Below, piece after piece: positions 7,648-17,087 of a DNA stretch of 64,000 nt. The notes beneath the pieces are model-generated. The model was given only the letters and a program-made list of their open reading frames with translations. It had not been told where the DNA came from and made no database searches. Source of the stretch: Saprospira grandis DSM 2844 (GTDB lineage Bacteria > Bacteroidota > Bacteroidia > Chitinophagales > Saprospiraceae); assembly GCF_000275825.1 (NCBI RefSeq), contig NZ_JH719942.1, positions 2,274,727 to 2,338,726 on the forward strand. The letters run 5' to 3'. The translations under genes were made by a program, and so were the position numbers. Numbering within the stretch: the stretch's first letter is position 1; each line of letters opens with the position of its first letter.

Positions 7648-10113
7648 ATGCAGCAGTTTTATCTACTGATATTCTTTTACTTATCGGCTATTTTGGGCTT
7701 GGCGGCTCAGCCGGTGGGCATGGCGGCCTACCCCAACAAAAAGGGCTTGCGGGCCATGCAATTGGGGGAGGGTAAATTAAAAATTGATGGCCGCTTGAAT
7801 GAGGCGGCCTGGCAGGCGGCCCCCATTGCCGAGGGATTTACGGAATATGAGCCTGCGCCAAATACGCCAGGCTCTTTTCGGACCGAAGTACGGGTAATTT
7901 ATGGACCTTCGGCCATTTATATAGGGGCCTATATGTATGATCCTGCGCCAGACAGCATTTTGCAGCAGTTGGCGGTTCGAGATGAAGTTTCGGGCTCTAA
8001 TGCCGATTATTTTACCGTTTACATTGATGGGATGTTTAGGCAGCAAAATGCCTTTCATTTTACGGTCAGTGCTTCGGGCGTGCGAGAAGATGCCAGTGAT
8101 GGGGACCAACTTTGGGATGCGGCTTGGCGCTCTGGGCATCAGATATTAGAAGATGGTTGGAGCGTAGAGATAGAGATTCCCTACTCGCAATTGCGTTTTG
8201 CACCTCAGGAGCAGCAGCTTTGGGGCATCAACTTCGAGCGTTATATTCGGAGATATAGAGAAAGTGCGTATTGGTCGGCCCTAGACCCCGAAATAGATGG
8301 GGAGGTGCAGCAATTTGGCTTATTGTATGGTTTGGAGGGCATCAATCCGCCCTTGCGCTTGTCCTTAACGCCCTATGCGGCCAGTTATTTGACCTTAGAG
8401 AATGGGCAGGCGCCTAGCTTTCGGGCTTCTGCAGGAGCAGACCTAAAATACGGCATCAATGAGAGCTTCACCTTAGATGTAGCTTTGATACCAGACTTTG
8501 GCGATGTGCAATCGGACAACCTACAATTTAACCTCAGCCCTTTTGAAATCTATTATACCGAGCGCCGCCCCTTTTTTACGGAAGGGACCGAATTATTTGG
8601 GCGAGCCGATTTATTTTATTCTCGTAGAGTGGGGAGCCGACCCAGTCGAGCCAGTTGGGCCAGCAGCCAAATGGATAGTACCGAAACCCTAGTCAGCAAT
8701 CCAGAACGCAGCCAGTTGATTAACGCCCTAAAGTTGTCGGGCCGAACCAAAAAAGGCCTTGGCGTTGGGGTGTTTAATGCGGTAACCGCCCCGGCCTATG
8801 CCAAAATAGAAAGCGAAAAAGGGGAGGAGCGCAGCATCAAAACCGAAAGCCTGAGCAACTACAACCTTTTAGTCATTGACCAGCAGCTGCGGAACAACTC
8901 CTATATTAGTTTTGTACAAAGCTCTGTTTTGCGTTCGGGTGGTTTTACCGATGCAATGGCCTGGGGGACCGAATTTCGCTTGACGGATAAAAAGAACCGT
9001 TATGTATTGTCGGGCTCAGGCGCTTATAGTCGCCGTTATTTGGACCCAGAGCTTCATACTGCAGAGCTAGAAGATGGCTTTAAAGCTTATTTAAATGTAG
9101 GGAAGATTCAGGGCCAATGGCGCTGGTCGCTCAATCAAACCGTCTATAGCGATCAGTATAATATTAACGATCTGGGCTATATTGGTCGGCCCAATTATCT
9201 GCGGACCACCGCCAATCTAGATTACTATATCTTTAAGCCTTTTGGCCGCTACAATTATATGCACTACAATTTCTCTACTTATATGGAGCAGTTGTATAAA
9301 CCCTATAATTTTAGCCGAATTGAAATGAATGCGCAGGTTTCGGCCACCGATAAAAACTTCTTATATAGCTTTTTTAATTTAGCTTTTCAGCCTTTGGGCT
9401 ATGTCGATTTCTTTGAGGCCAGAGAGGCGGGCCGAGCTTGGAACAAACCCGTCTGGGGCCGTATTCGAGGCTATTTTTCTTCAGATTATCGCAAACCTTT
9501 TGCCTTGGATGGCGATATTTCTTATCGGCCCTTTTTGTCGGCCAATCCCATCTGGAAGAATGCCTATACCTTTGAGATGGAGCTGAGCCCCCGCTACCGC
9601 TTTAATGATCGGGCCAATTTGGTCTTGTCTCAAAACCTGACCCTGCGGAACAAGAACCTGGGCTATGTCAATCGCTTGGCAGATGAGAGCATTGTCTTTG
9701 GGCAGCGCAGTTATCAAACCCTAGAGTCGCAACTAACCTTTAATTACCTCTTTAGTCCCCTGATCTCGCTGAGCTTTAGAGCTCGACACTTTTGGGCCTC
9801 GGTGGCTTATTCAGATTTTTATGTTTTGGACCAAACTGGCGACCTACTCGATAGCTCCTATGATGCTTTGCACGACCAAAATTATAATGCCTTTAATATC
9901 GACCTGATTTTCCGCTGGCGCTTTGCCCCCGGTAGCGAGTTTAATGCAGTCTGGAAGAATGCCATCCTTACTGAGGGCCAATATGTAGAAGAAAACTATG
10001 GCCGAAACTTTCAGCAGATGCTAGAGGATAATCCCCTCAATCAGTTTTCTGTGAAGTTGCTCTACTTTTTAGATGTTCCCCGCTTTGGACAGGAGCTGGC
10101 CAAACGCTTTTAG
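7648..10113 (+). CDS. DUF5916 outer-membrane protein with CBM9-like N-terminal domain
   Basis: Using the ATG at 7648 gives 821 residues with a clean signal peptide (MQQFYLLIFFYLSAILGLAA). An in-frame start 90 bp upstream would bury the signal. A CBM9-like beta-sandwich follows (LKIDGRLNEAAWQAAP, then EVRVIYGPSAIYIGAYMYDP). The remainder is rich in alternating aromatic strands, as in the DUF5916 family, which is predicted to form an outer-membrane barrel. Family members are common in Bacteroidota, and their function is not established; carbohydrate handling is an inference from the CBM9-like domain. It ends at a terminator shared with convergent glnS. Confidence 0.85.
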   Translation: MQQFYLLIFFYLSAILGLAAQPVGMAAYPNKKGLRAMQLGEGKLKIDGRLNEAAWQAAPIAEGFTEYEPAPNTPGSFRTEVRVIYGPSAIYIGAYMYDPAPDSILQQLAVRDEVSGSNADYFTVYIDGMFRQQNAFHFTVSASGVREDASDGDQLWDAAWRSGHQILEDGWSVEIEIPYSQLRFAPQEQQLWGINFERYIRRYRESAYWSALDPEIDGEVQQFGLLYGLEGINPPLRLSLTPYAASYLTLENGQAPSFRASAGADLKYGINESFTLDVALIPDFGDVQSDNLQFNLSPFEIYYTERRPFFTEGTELFGRADLFYSRRVGSRPSRASWASSQMDSTETLVSNPERSQLINALKLSGRTKKGLGVGVFNAVTAPAYAKIESEKGEERSIKTESLSNYNLLVIDQQLRNNSYISFVQSSVLRSGGFTDAMAWGTEFRLTDKKNRYVLSGSGAYSRRYLDPELHTAELEDGFKAYLNVGKIQGQWRWSLNQTVYSDQYNINDLGYIGRPNYLRTTANLDYYIFKPFGRYNYMHYNFSTYMEQLYKPYNFSRIEMNAQVSATDKNFLYSFFNLAFQPLGYVDFFEAREAGRAWNKPVWGRIRGYFSSDYRKPFALDGDISYRPFLSANPIWKNAYTFEMELSPRYRFNDRANLVLSQNLTLRNKNLGYVNRLADESIVFGQRSYQTLESQLTFNYLFSPLISLSFRARHFWASVAYSDFYVLDQTGDLLDSSYDALHDQNYNAFNIDLIFRWRFAPGSEFNAVWKNAILTEGQYVEENYGRNFQQMLEDNPLNQFSVKLLYFLDVPRFGQELAKRF

Positions 10114-10121
10114 TTTGGCCC

Positions 10122-10168
10122 AAAAAAAGCGCCCCAACAGCCTAGGCTGTTGGGGCGCTCCCTTTTTA
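10122..10168. terminator. Bidirectional terminator between DUF5916 gene and glnS
   Basis: Perfect palindrome AGCGCCCCAACAGCC / GGCTGTTGGGGCGCT centred on TA, flanked by A and T runs. Confidence 0.85.
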
Positions 10169-10181
10169 GGGGGGCAAGCAA

Positions 10182-11915
10182 TTAGTTTTGCTTCTTTTTG
10201 TTTTTCTGTTGGCCACCTTTTTTCTTTTGTTGGCCGCCCCCTTTGGGCTTCTTCTTACCCCAATTATCTCTTAGGGGAGAAGTCTGGTTAAAGCAGGGCT
10301 TTTCGGCTGTACTCTCGGCATCTAGGGTAAAGTAACCAATGCGCATAAACTGAAAAGCTTCTCCTTGCTTGGCCTCTTTCAAGAAGGGCTCTGCATAGGC
10401 GGTCTCTATGATCTCCAAAGATTTGGGGTTGATATCATCCAAGAAGTTGCCCGATGCTTTACCCGGTGCTTCCGTAGCAAAAAGACGATCGTATTTGCGA
10501 ACTTCTACGGGAACCGCATGCTCAATAGATACCCAATGCAAGGTCCCTTTGGCTTTTACGCCACTGGTATCTTGACCACTCTTACTGTTTTCAATAAAAC
10601 GGCAACGTACTTCTGTCACTTCGCCCTGCGCATCGGTTTCATAGCCCGTGCACTCAATAATATAAGCGCCCTTGAGGCGTACGCAGCGGCCCGGACCGAG
10701 ACGGAAAAACTTCTTGGGTGGGTCAATCATAAAGTCGCCCCGCTCAATATAAATTTCTTTGGTAAAGGGCATGCTGTGGGTAGGCGAATCCTCAAGTTCG
10801 GGATTATTGACTACCTGCATGTCTTCACAATGGCCCTCGGGCAAGTTCTCAATGATTACTTTAAGAGGGTCGAGCACACAAAGGGCACGAGTAGCTACTT
10901 TATTGAGCTCTTCCCGCACACAGAATTCCAAAAGCGAAAGGTCAATGAATTGCTCGCGTTTAGATACCCCAACTTTCTCAATAAAGTTGCGGATAGCCAT
11001 GGGCGGATAACCGCGGCGACGCATCCCCGAAAGGGTGGGCATCCGTGGGTCGTCCCAGCCACTAACATGGCCCTCTTCTACCAATTGCTTGAGCTTGCGC
11101 TTAGAGGTAATGGTATAATTGAGGTTGAGGCGAGAAAACTCTAGCTGTTGTGGCTCATGAATCTCTAGGTTTTTGGTCAACCACTCATAAAGCTCGCGGT
11201 GGGGCAAAAACTCTAGTGAGCAAAGCGAGTGCGTGATCCCTTCCATAGCATCCGATTGACCATGGGCCATATCGTACATAGGGTAAATCTTCCAAGCATC
11301 GCCAGTGCGGTGGTGGGCCATATTTTTTACCCGATAAATAATGGGGTCGCGCATAAGGCGGTTGGGGTGGCTCATATCAATTTTGGCCCGCAAAACGCAG
11401 ATGCCTTCTTCATATTCGCCAGCCTTCATCTTCTCAAATTCGGCTAGGTTTTCTTCTACAGAGCGGCTGCGGTATTCGCTGGCTTCCTCGGCTCTTTTTT
11501 GGCGGTCCATTTCTTCGGCAGAAGTAAAATCGACATAAGCCAAGCCTTTTTGAATCAGCTTAAGGGCATATTCATAAAGCGTCTGAAAGTAGTCAGAGCT
11601 GTAATATTCTCTTTCTTCCCAATCAAAGCCCAGCCAACGCACATCTTTCTTGATGCTTTCCACATACTCGGTACTTTCCGTGGCGGGATTGGTGTCATCA
11701 AAGCGCAGATTGGTTTTGCCGCCAAATTTTTCGGCAATGCCAAAATTGACACAAATGGCCTTGGCGTGACCAATATGCAAATAACCATTGGGCTCTGGGG
11801 GGAAACGAGTGTGCACCTGGCCCCCAAAACGGCCATTCTCATTATGTTCTACAATAATTTGCTCAATAAAATTGAGCGATTCTTTTGGTTTGTCGTTTTC
11901 TTCTACTTTAGACAT
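10182..11915 (-). CDS. glnS: Glutaminyl-tRNA synthetase
   Basis: 577 residues. This class I synthetase charges tRNA-Gln. The HIGH motif is PPEPNGYLHIGHAK (39-52), and the KMSKS equivalent is TITSKRKL (268-275), with Thr at the usual Met. The two anticodon-binding beta-barrels follow. The last 25 or so residues form a Lys/Gly/Gln tail (KKKPKGGGQQKKKGGQQ...), absent from E. coli GlnRS and probably an appended nonspecific RNA-binding tail (inference). Presence of glnS suggests direct Gln-tRNA charging. Confidence 0.96.
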   Translation of the reverse strand: MSKVEENDKPKESLNFIEQIIVEHNENGRFGGQVHTRFPPEPNGYLHIGHAKAICVNFGIAEKFGGKTNLRFDDTNPATESTEYVESIKKDVRWLGFDWEEREYYSSDYFQTLYEYALKLIQKGLAYVDFTSAEEMDRQKRAEEASEYRSRSVEENLAEFEKMKAGEYEEGICVLRAKIDMSHPNRLMRDPIIYRVKNMAHHRTGDAWKIYPMYDMAHGQSDAMEGITHSLCSLEFLPHRELYEWLTKNLEIHEPQQLEFSRLNLNYTITSKRKLKQLVEEGHVSGWDDPRMPTLSGMRRRGYPPMAIRNFIEKVGVSKREQFIDLSLLEFCVREELNKVATRALCVLDPLKVIIENLPEGHCEDMQVVNNPELEDSPTHSMPFTKEIYIERGDFMIDPPKKFFRLGPGRCVRLKGAYIIECTGYETDAQGEVTEVRCRFIENSKSGQDTSGVKAKGTLHWVSIEHAVPVEVRKYDRLFATEAPGKASGNFLDDINPKSLEIIETAYAEPFLKEAKQGEAFQFMRIGYFTLDAESTAEKPCFNQTSPLRDNWGKKKPKGGGQQKKKGGQQKNKKKQN

Positions 11916-11947
11916 GCTCTTTTATTCTAAAATGTTCAGTTTCTTTT

Positions 11948-12092
11948 GGGGCCTGCCGCCTTTGGCGGCCGGGCTGTGTCAGGGCTCGCTGTTCGCTCGG
12001 CCCTGCGGCGCTTGCAGCGCCTGGGTCTGCGGCTGCGCCGCCCCCTTTTCCATCCCTAGGCCTGCGGGCGCTTCGCGCCCTGCAAAACGCAG
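11948..12092 (+). repeat. GC-rich structured intergenic repeat
   Basis: Family linkers GGGCTGTG, GGGCTCGC, GCTCGGCCCTG and GGTCT are present. The hairpin after GGTCT is GCGGC-TGC-GCCGC. Tail CCTGCAAAACGCAG. Lies 33 bp upstream of the glnS start. Confidence 0.85.
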
Positions 12093-12232
12093 AGAAGAAC
12101 ATTCGCCTAAGGCCTTTGTTCTAAGAGAACAAAATTAGTCATTTTAGGCAAAAGATAGGACTTAGGCGCTTGCTTTTTGTTGGCCCGCCCTTTTTTTCCT
12201 CTTTTGCTGGCCCGCAGGGCAGCCTTTCTTTT

Positions 12233-12353
12233 GGCCTAGCGATGTGCAGCAGTGGCCGTCAGGCCAGACCTAGCCAGCTTGCTGGCGCAGGGCCGAGCAG
12301 ACCTGCGAGCTGCGAAACGTAGCGCAGCAAGGCGAAGCCGCAGCTGAGGCCCC
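12233..12353 (-). repeat. GC-rich structured intergenic repeat
   Basis: Subtype with GGCCTAGCGATG at one end and GAGGCCCC at the other. Hairpins GGCC-GTCA-GGCC and GCCAGC-TT-GCTGGC flank CAGACC. It shares the glnS/thiH divergent interval with an opposite-strand copy. Confidence 0.85.
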
Positions 12354-12384
12354 AAAAAATCATAGAATATCAGTAAACAAGCCT

Positions 12385-12392
12385 TATCTTTG
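12385..12392 (+). promoter_or_regulatory. Putative -7 box of thiH (TATCTTTG)
   Basis: Matches TAnnTTTG 24 bp before the thiH ATG. No clear TTTG is found about 20 bp upstream, so only the -7 element is supported. Confidence 0.45.
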
Positions 12393-12415
12393 GGCAGAAT
12401 CAGAAATAGAAAAAC

Positions 12416-13564
12416 ATGATGCGAGCACCACAAGCCGAACGCTTTAGCGAGCTATTTGAACAATATGATTGGGCGGCCACTAAGGCCAGCATTTACGCCA
12501 AAACGGCGGCTGATGTAGAGCGGGCCTTGGCCAGCGAAAAACCCAACTTAGAAGATTTTAAGGCCCTGATTTCGCCTGCGGCCGCGCCCTACCTGGAGCA
12601 AATGGCCCAAAAAAGCCAAGCCCTGACGCTCAAGCGCTTTGGGCGAACCCTGCAGCTTTATGCCCCCCTTTATCTCTCTAATGAATGCCAAAATATTTGT
12701 ACCTATTGCGGCTTTAGTTTGGATAATCCCATGCGCCGCCGCACCCTTAGCGGAAGCGAGATGTTGATGGAGGCCACGGCCCTCAAAGAAATGGGCTATG
12801 AACATATTTTGCTGGTTACAGGAGAGGCCAATAAGACCGTGGGCATAGATTATTTTGAGCGGGCCTTTAAGGCTTTGCAGCCGCATTTTGCGCAGTTGTC
12901 TATGGAAGTGCAGCCGCTCAAGCAGGAAGAATATGAGCGTTTGTTGCCTTTGGGCCTGCATGCGGTATTGGTTTATCAGGAAACCTACCACAAAGAAGAT
13001 TATAAAAAGCACCACCCCAAGGGCCGAAAATCCAATTTTACTTATCGGCTCGATACGCCCGATCGTTTGGGCCGGGCCGGGGTGCATAAAATGGGCATCG
13101 GGGTATTGATTGGTTTGGAAGATTGGCGGACCGACAGCTTTTTTACGGCCTTGCACCTAGATTATTTAGAGCGGAAATACTGGAAAAGCAAATACTCCAT
13201 TTCTTTTCCGAGATTACGGCCTTTTTCGGGGGGATTGGACCCCAAAGTACCGATGAACGACCGAGAACTGGTCCAACTCATCTGTGCCTACCGTATATAT
13301 AATGAAGAAGTAGAATTGTCCTTATCGACCAGAGAATCTGAGCACTTTCGAAATCATACTATCAAATTGGGCATTACCTCCTTGAGCGCAGGCTCCAAAA
13401 CGAACCCTGGCGGATATGTGGTTGAGCCGCAATCATTAGAGCAATTTGAAATTTCAGACGAAAGGAGTCCAGCCGAAATCGTAAAAATGATAGAGGCGCA
13501 AGGCTATGAGGCCGTTTGGAAAGACTGGGACAAGGCCTACAGCGGTTTGCTTTCTAAAGTCTAA
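12416..13564 (+). CDS. thiH: 2-iminoacetate synthase ThiH (thiamine thiazole synthesis)
   Basis: 382 residues. This radical SAM enzyme cleaves tyrosine to dehydroglycine (2-iminoacetate) and p-cresol for the thiazole ring of thiamine. The 4Fe-4S motif is CQNICTYCGF (Cys91, 95, 98), with the wider ThiH context SNECQNICTYCG and a C-terminal TREsEHFRNH/LGITSLSAGSKT block. Start is either ATG of the ATGATG pair. Other thi genes are not adjacent, which is unusual because thiH is normally clustered with thiC/E/G/S. HydG-like alternatives are less likely because no hydrogenase genes are near. Confidence 0.93.
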   Translation: MMRAPQAERFSELFEQYDWAATKASIYAKTAADVERALASEKPNLEDFKALISPAAAPYLEQMAQKSQALTLKRFGRTLQLYAPLYLSNECQNICTYCGFSLDNPMRRRTLSGSEMLMEATALKEMGYEHILLVTGEANKTVGIDYFERAFKALQPHFAQLSMEVQPLKQEEYERLLPLGLHAVLVYQETYHKEDYKKHHPKGRKSNFTYRLDTPDRLGRAGVHKMGIGVLIGLEDWRTDSFFTALHLDYLERKYWKSKYSISFPRLRPFSGGLDPKVPMNDRELVQLICAYRIYNEEVELSLSTRESEHFRNHTIKLGITSLSAGSKTNPGGYVVEPQSLEQFEISDERSPAEIVKMIEAQGYEAVWKDWDKAYSGLLSKV

Positions 13565-13653
13565 AAAAACCTTAGGAAGCCGTTAATCTCTTGTGGAAGT
13601 AGGGCGAAGTCGCTACCTTTTGCGTTATAGAAAGTATCACATAAAAAATAGGC

Positions 13654-15063
13654 ATGCAAGCATTTGATTATAATGAGGGAGAGGGCCAAGATTTTCGCAT
13701 GATTTTGCGCCGATACGAGGGAATGTTAGCCAAGGGCGAACTTCAGTTTTTGGACCTAGAAAGCTTTTTGCGCTTATTAGAGCATTATGAGGCGCAGGGC
13801 AAATGGGAGCAGGCTTTTTTAACTTTAGAGCATGCGTTGCGGCAGCACGCTTTTTCGGGCCAATTGTATCTCTTTGGGGTGCAGCTCAGCTTGGAGGTGG
13901 ACCGCCTTTGGGAGGCCGAGCGTTATTTGGCGCAGGCCAAACTTTATGAGCCTAGCAGCATGGAAGTCCGCTTTTTTGAGGTGGAAATCTTGCAGCAAAG
14001 AGGACATTATAAGCAGGCTTACAGATTATTAGATGAGATGATGGCCGAGGCCAAGGGGGCGGATCGTCTAGAAGCCCTTTTGATGCAGGCGGTCATTCAT
14101 GAGCAGCAAGAGCGCTATGATAAATCTTTTGAACTCTTGGCCGAATTGCTCCGAGAAGATCCCCATCATGAGCTAGCCTATAACCGCATTTGGTTGGCCA
14201 TGGAGCTGGGCGAGCTCTATACGGAAGGGGCCGAATTACATCAGGAACTCACCGATTTGGATCCCTATGCGCCCTGGGCTTGGTACAATTTGGGCCATGC
14301 CTACAAGAAACTGGGCCTTTATGAAAAGGCCTTAGATGCTTATGACTATGCCATTGTGATTGCCGAAAAAATGGAATTTGCCTATCGGGATTATATCCCC
14401 TTATTGATGCATCTCAAGCAATTGGACCGTTTGGCAGGGGTATTAGAAGACTTTGAGGAGCATTTTCCTCAATATCCCCAAGATTTGGGCATGTGGAGGG
14501 GCCAACTACTACAACTGCAGGGACAATATGCTCAGGCGCAACAGCAGTTTTTAAGTCTGTTGGAAGAAGAAAAAACGCCCAACTGCTTTTATTTGCTGGG
14601 GGTCAGTTATGCGGCTCAGGGGCAGTGGCTAGCGGCCCTAGATGCCTTTGAGCAGGCCTTTAAATTGGCGGATTATGAAGAGCGCTTCTTATTGGCCATG
14701 GCCGAAACCCACAATCAATTGAACCAAGAAGAGGCGGCCAGAAACTGCTTTCAGCAGGCGGTGGAATTGGCCCCGCATTCGCCTTTGGTTTGGCGCAGCT
14801 ACCTAGAATTTCTAATTGATGAGGGAGATTATGAGCAGGCCTGGCTGGCCTTACAATCGGCGCAGTTAGAGAGCAATGCAGATATATATGATTGGGCGGC
14901 GGTGCTTTTGCTTTGGCAATTGGGCCAAAAACAGGCCGCTAGCGAGCAACTCATTATGGCCCTTTCTACAAAGGTCTGGAGCAAACATTTGTTGTTTGAG
15001 CTAGAACCCGATCTGGAGCAAAACGAAGCCTTTATGAGCTGGTGGGGCAGCCATTTAGATTAG
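13654..15063 (+). CDS. Tetratricopeptide-repeat protein
   Basis: 469 residues, no signal peptide, predicted cytoplasmic. It consists almost entirely of helical TPR-type repeats, recognisable as W/Y-A-x2-L-A-Y-x4-G-x3-A hairpins, for example PWAWYNLGHAYKKLGLYEKA near 210-230 and YLLGVSYAAQGQWLAALDAF near 310-330. It has no catalytic domain, so it is probably a protein-binding scaffold. Conserved cytoplasmic TPR proteins of this size are common in Bacteroidota. The partner is unknown and the immediate neighbours (thiH, bioD) give no clear hint. Confidence 0.85.
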   Translation: MQAFDYNEGEGQDFRMILRRYEGMLAKGELQFLDLESFLRLLEHYEAQGKWEQAFLTLEHALRQHAFSGQLYLFGVQLSLEVDRLWEAERYLAQAKLYEPSSMEVRFFEVEILQQRGHYKQAYRLLDEMMAEAKGADRLEALLMQAVIHEQQERYDKSFELLAELLREDPHHELAYNRIWLAMELGELYTEGAELHQELTDLDPYAPWAWYNLGHAYKKLGLYEKALDAYDYAIVIAEKMEFAYRDYIPLLMHLKQLDRLAGVLEDFEEHFPQYPQDLGMWRGQLLQLQGQYAQAQQQFLSLLEEEKTPNCFYLLGVSYAAQGQWLAALDAFEQAFKLADYEERFLLAMAETHNQLNQEEAARNCFQQAVELAPHSPLVWRSYLEFLIDEGDYEQAWLALQSAQLESNADIYDWAAVLLLWQLGQKQAASEQLIMALSTKVWSKHLLFELEPDLEQNEAFMSWWGSHLD

Positions 15064-15068
15064 GATTT

Positions 15069-15207
15069 GGGGCCCGCGGCCGGCTAGGCTTTGCCTAGGT
15101 CGGCCGCCGCTATGCTGCGGGGCTCACAGGTCTGTTCGGCCCTTCGCTTTTTCGCTGCGCTCAAAAGCTCGGTCTGGCCTTCGGCCACCCCTCCGCAGCG
15201 CTGGGCC
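15069..15207 (+). repeat. GC-rich structured intergenic repeat
   Basis: Starts 6 bp after the TPR gene stop. Head GGGGCCCGCGGCC, hairpin GGCTAGGC-TTT-GCCTAGGTC (imperfect), CCGC-TATGCT-GCGG, and GGCC-TTC-GGCC after GGTCT. End CGCAGCGCTGGGCC. Confidence 0.85.
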
Positions 15208-15228
15208 AAACCGCTTTATGAATAAATT

Positions 15229-15270
15229 AAAATGTCTATCCTAAAACAGGATGGGCATTTTTTGTTTTTT
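15229..15270 (+). terminator. Terminator between TPR gene and bioD
   Basis: Stem AAATGTCTATCCT / AGGATGGGCATTT with G-U pairs allowed, followed by TTTTTTG. Confidence 0.65.
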
Positions 15271-15305
15271 AGGCAGTGATATGATGAACATATAAAAAAC
15301 AACAG

Positions 15306-15947
15306 ATGTCAAACAACGCATTTTTTCTTAGCGGAATAGGAACTGAAATTGGAAAAACCTTGGTCTCGGCCATTTTGGTCAAGGCCTTAAAAATGGATTA
15401 TTGGAAACCCGTACAATCGGGAGAACTGGAATATACGGATACCGATAAAGTCCGGGACTTGGTCCAATGGGAGGGCCTAAAGACCCACCCAGAGCGTTAT
15501 CGTTTAGAGATACCGGCCTCTCCACATTACTCTGCTAGGGCCGAGGGCAAAAAAATAGAGCTAGAGCAGTTGGTTATTCCCAAAACTGACAATAATTTGC
15601 TGATAGAAGGGGCGGGCGGCCTGATGGTCCCACTAAATGAGGAAGAGCTATATATAGATTGGGCCGCAAGGCAAAAATTGCCCGTTATTTTGGTTTCTCA
15701 AAACTACTTGGGCAGCATTAACCATACAATCTTGAGCATAGAAGCCCTAAAAGCTAGAGGCTTGACAGAAATTTACCTCTTGTTTAATGGTCCATCAACC
15801 CCATCGACAGAAGAATTTATCTTGAATTATAGTCAGTTAACTTGTTTGGGCCGAGTAGAACAGGCTGAAGGCCCCGTAGATGCAGCCTTTGTGGCCCAAG
15901 AAGCTAAGCGCTTAAAATCAAATTTTGAAAAAATTTTAAAAAAATAG
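15306..15947 (+). CDS. bioD: Dethiobiotin synthetase
   Basis: 213 residues. This ATP-dependent enzyme closes the ureido ring of dethiobiotin from diaminopelargonate, CO2 and ATP, the penultimate step of biotin synthesis. P-loop GIGTEIGKT (10-18), substrate lysine/serine segment KPVQSG (36-41), and the LIEGAGGLMVPL motif (near 99-110) that binds Mg and carbamate. Length is normal. No other bio genes are adjacent. Confidence 0.93.
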   Translation: MSNNAFFLSGIGTEIGKTLVSAILVKALKMDYWKPVQSGELEYTDTDKVRDLVQWEGLKTHPERYRLEIPASPHYSARAEGKKIELEQLVIPKTDNNLLIEGAGGLMVPLNEEELYIDWAARQKLPVILVSQNYLGSINHTILSIEALKARGLTEIYLLFNGPSTPSTEEFILNYSQLTCLGRVEQAEGPVDAAFVAQEAKRLKSNFEKILKK

Positions 15948-16116
15948 GTGTTGTAACGGTAACAATTTTGCTGTTTTGGTCATAGATAGGTAACAAAGAT
16001 ATAGAGTCGCCCCTTTTATATAATTTTTTTGCTTCAATAATTTGCTTTTTATAGCAAAAAAGTGAAACTTTGCCCGCCTCAGGGCGTATACCTAGAAAAC
16101 TTTATCAAAATAGCCT

Positions 16117-16989
16117 ATGCGACAGTTAAAAATTACCCAGAAGATTACCCAACGCGAAAGCTCAGCATTAGAGAACTACTTAAAAGATGTGAGTAAAATT
16201 TCTATGGTTTCGGCCGAAGAGGAGGTGGTTTTGGCCAAAAAAGTAAGAGCTGGCGATCAGCAGGCTTTGCATCGTCTGACGACAGCCAACCTGCGTTTTG
16301 TCATTTCGGTGGCCAAGCAATATCAGCATCAGGGCATGGCCCTAAGTGATTTGATCAATGAGGGAAATTTGGGTTTGATTAAGGCGGCCCATCGTTTTGA
16401 TGAAAGCAAGGGATTTAAATTTATTTCTTATGCTGTATGGTGGATCCGTCAATCGATTTTGCAGTCTTTGATGGAGCATGGGCGAATGGTGCGTTTGCCC
16501 TCTAATAAATTAGGGGGGCATGGCCGATTGCTTCGGGCCAGACAGCGCTTTATGCAAGAGCATGAGCGGGAGCCTTCGGTAGCCGAGTTGGCGGAAATTC
16601 TGGAGCTAAGAGAAAAGGATATTGTGGCTTTGGAGCGCATGATTCAAAAACATATTTCTGTAGATGCGCCTTTGGGAGCTGGCGAACGAGATTCTGATGT
16701 GAATATGCTAGATACACTGGCTTGTTCGCTAACAGAAGAAGGCGATCAGGCTTTGATGGAAGAGTCTTCGCGGATAGAGCTAAAAGGGCAATTGGACCGC
16801 CTGTCTGATTTGGAGCGCCAAATTATTGTTTCTTATTATGGTTTGTATAATCATTGCCCAATGACTTTAGAATCTATTGGAGAAGATTGTGGCCTGACCA
16901 GAGAGAGAGTACGCCAAATTAAGCAGCGAGCCTTGCGCCGCCTCCGCCGATATATTAAAGCAGATTTAGTTTTGCCTTCTGCAAGCTAA
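16117..16989 (+). CDS. RpoD/SigA-type sigma-70 factor (group 1 or 2)
   Basis: 290 residues, the short form typical of Bacteroidota primary sigma factors without region 1.1. Region 1.2 ALENYLKDVSKI, region 2 LRFVISVAKQYQHQGMALSDLINEGNLGLIKAA with FKFISYAVWWIRQSILQ (-10 recognition and melting), region 3, then region 4 helix-turn-helix MTLESIGEDCGLTRERVRQIKQRALRRLR. Several normally conserved positions differ: LMEHGRMVRLPSNKLGG replaces the usual LAEQSRIVRLP-type sequence, and the region 4 lead-in has LYNHCP. This suggests a paralogue of the housekeeping sigma rather than RpoD itself (inference). A terminator follows. Confidence 0.88.
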   Translation: MRQLKITQKITQRESSALENYLKDVSKISMVSAEEEVVLAKKVRAGDQQALHRLTTANLRFVISVAKQYQHQGMALSDLINEGNLGLIKAAHRFDESKGFKFISYAVWWIRQSILQSLMEHGRMVRLPSNKLGGHGRLLRARQRFMQEHEREPSVAELAEILELREKDIVALERMIQKHISVDAPLGAGERDSDVNMLDTLACSLTEEGDQALMEESSRIELKGQLDRLSDLERQIIVSYYGLYNHCPMTLESIGEDCGLTRERVRQIKQRALRRLRRYIKADLVLPSAS

Positions 16990-17043
16990 AGGACGATATA
17001 TAAAATATTTAATTGTGTAATTTAGTAGTTTCAGTAAGTAGTT

Positions 17044-17077
17044 GAAAGCCTTCCTTTGCGGGAAGGCTTTTGCTTTT
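17044..17077 (+). terminator. Terminator after the sigma-70 gene
   Basis: Stem AAAGCCTTCC-TTTGC-GGGAAGGCTTT followed by a T-rich stretch. Confidence 0.8.
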
Positions 17078-17087
17078 GGTCCATCTA

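Noticed and set aside
10365..11144. Long plus-strand frame opposite glnS
   Set aside because: Antisense shadow of a clear synthetase gene, with no recognised motif.
12354..12415. TPP riboswitch upstream of thiH
   Set aside because: The interval to the GC repeat is only about 60 nt and has neither the CTGAGA-type nor ACCTGATC-type conserved segments.
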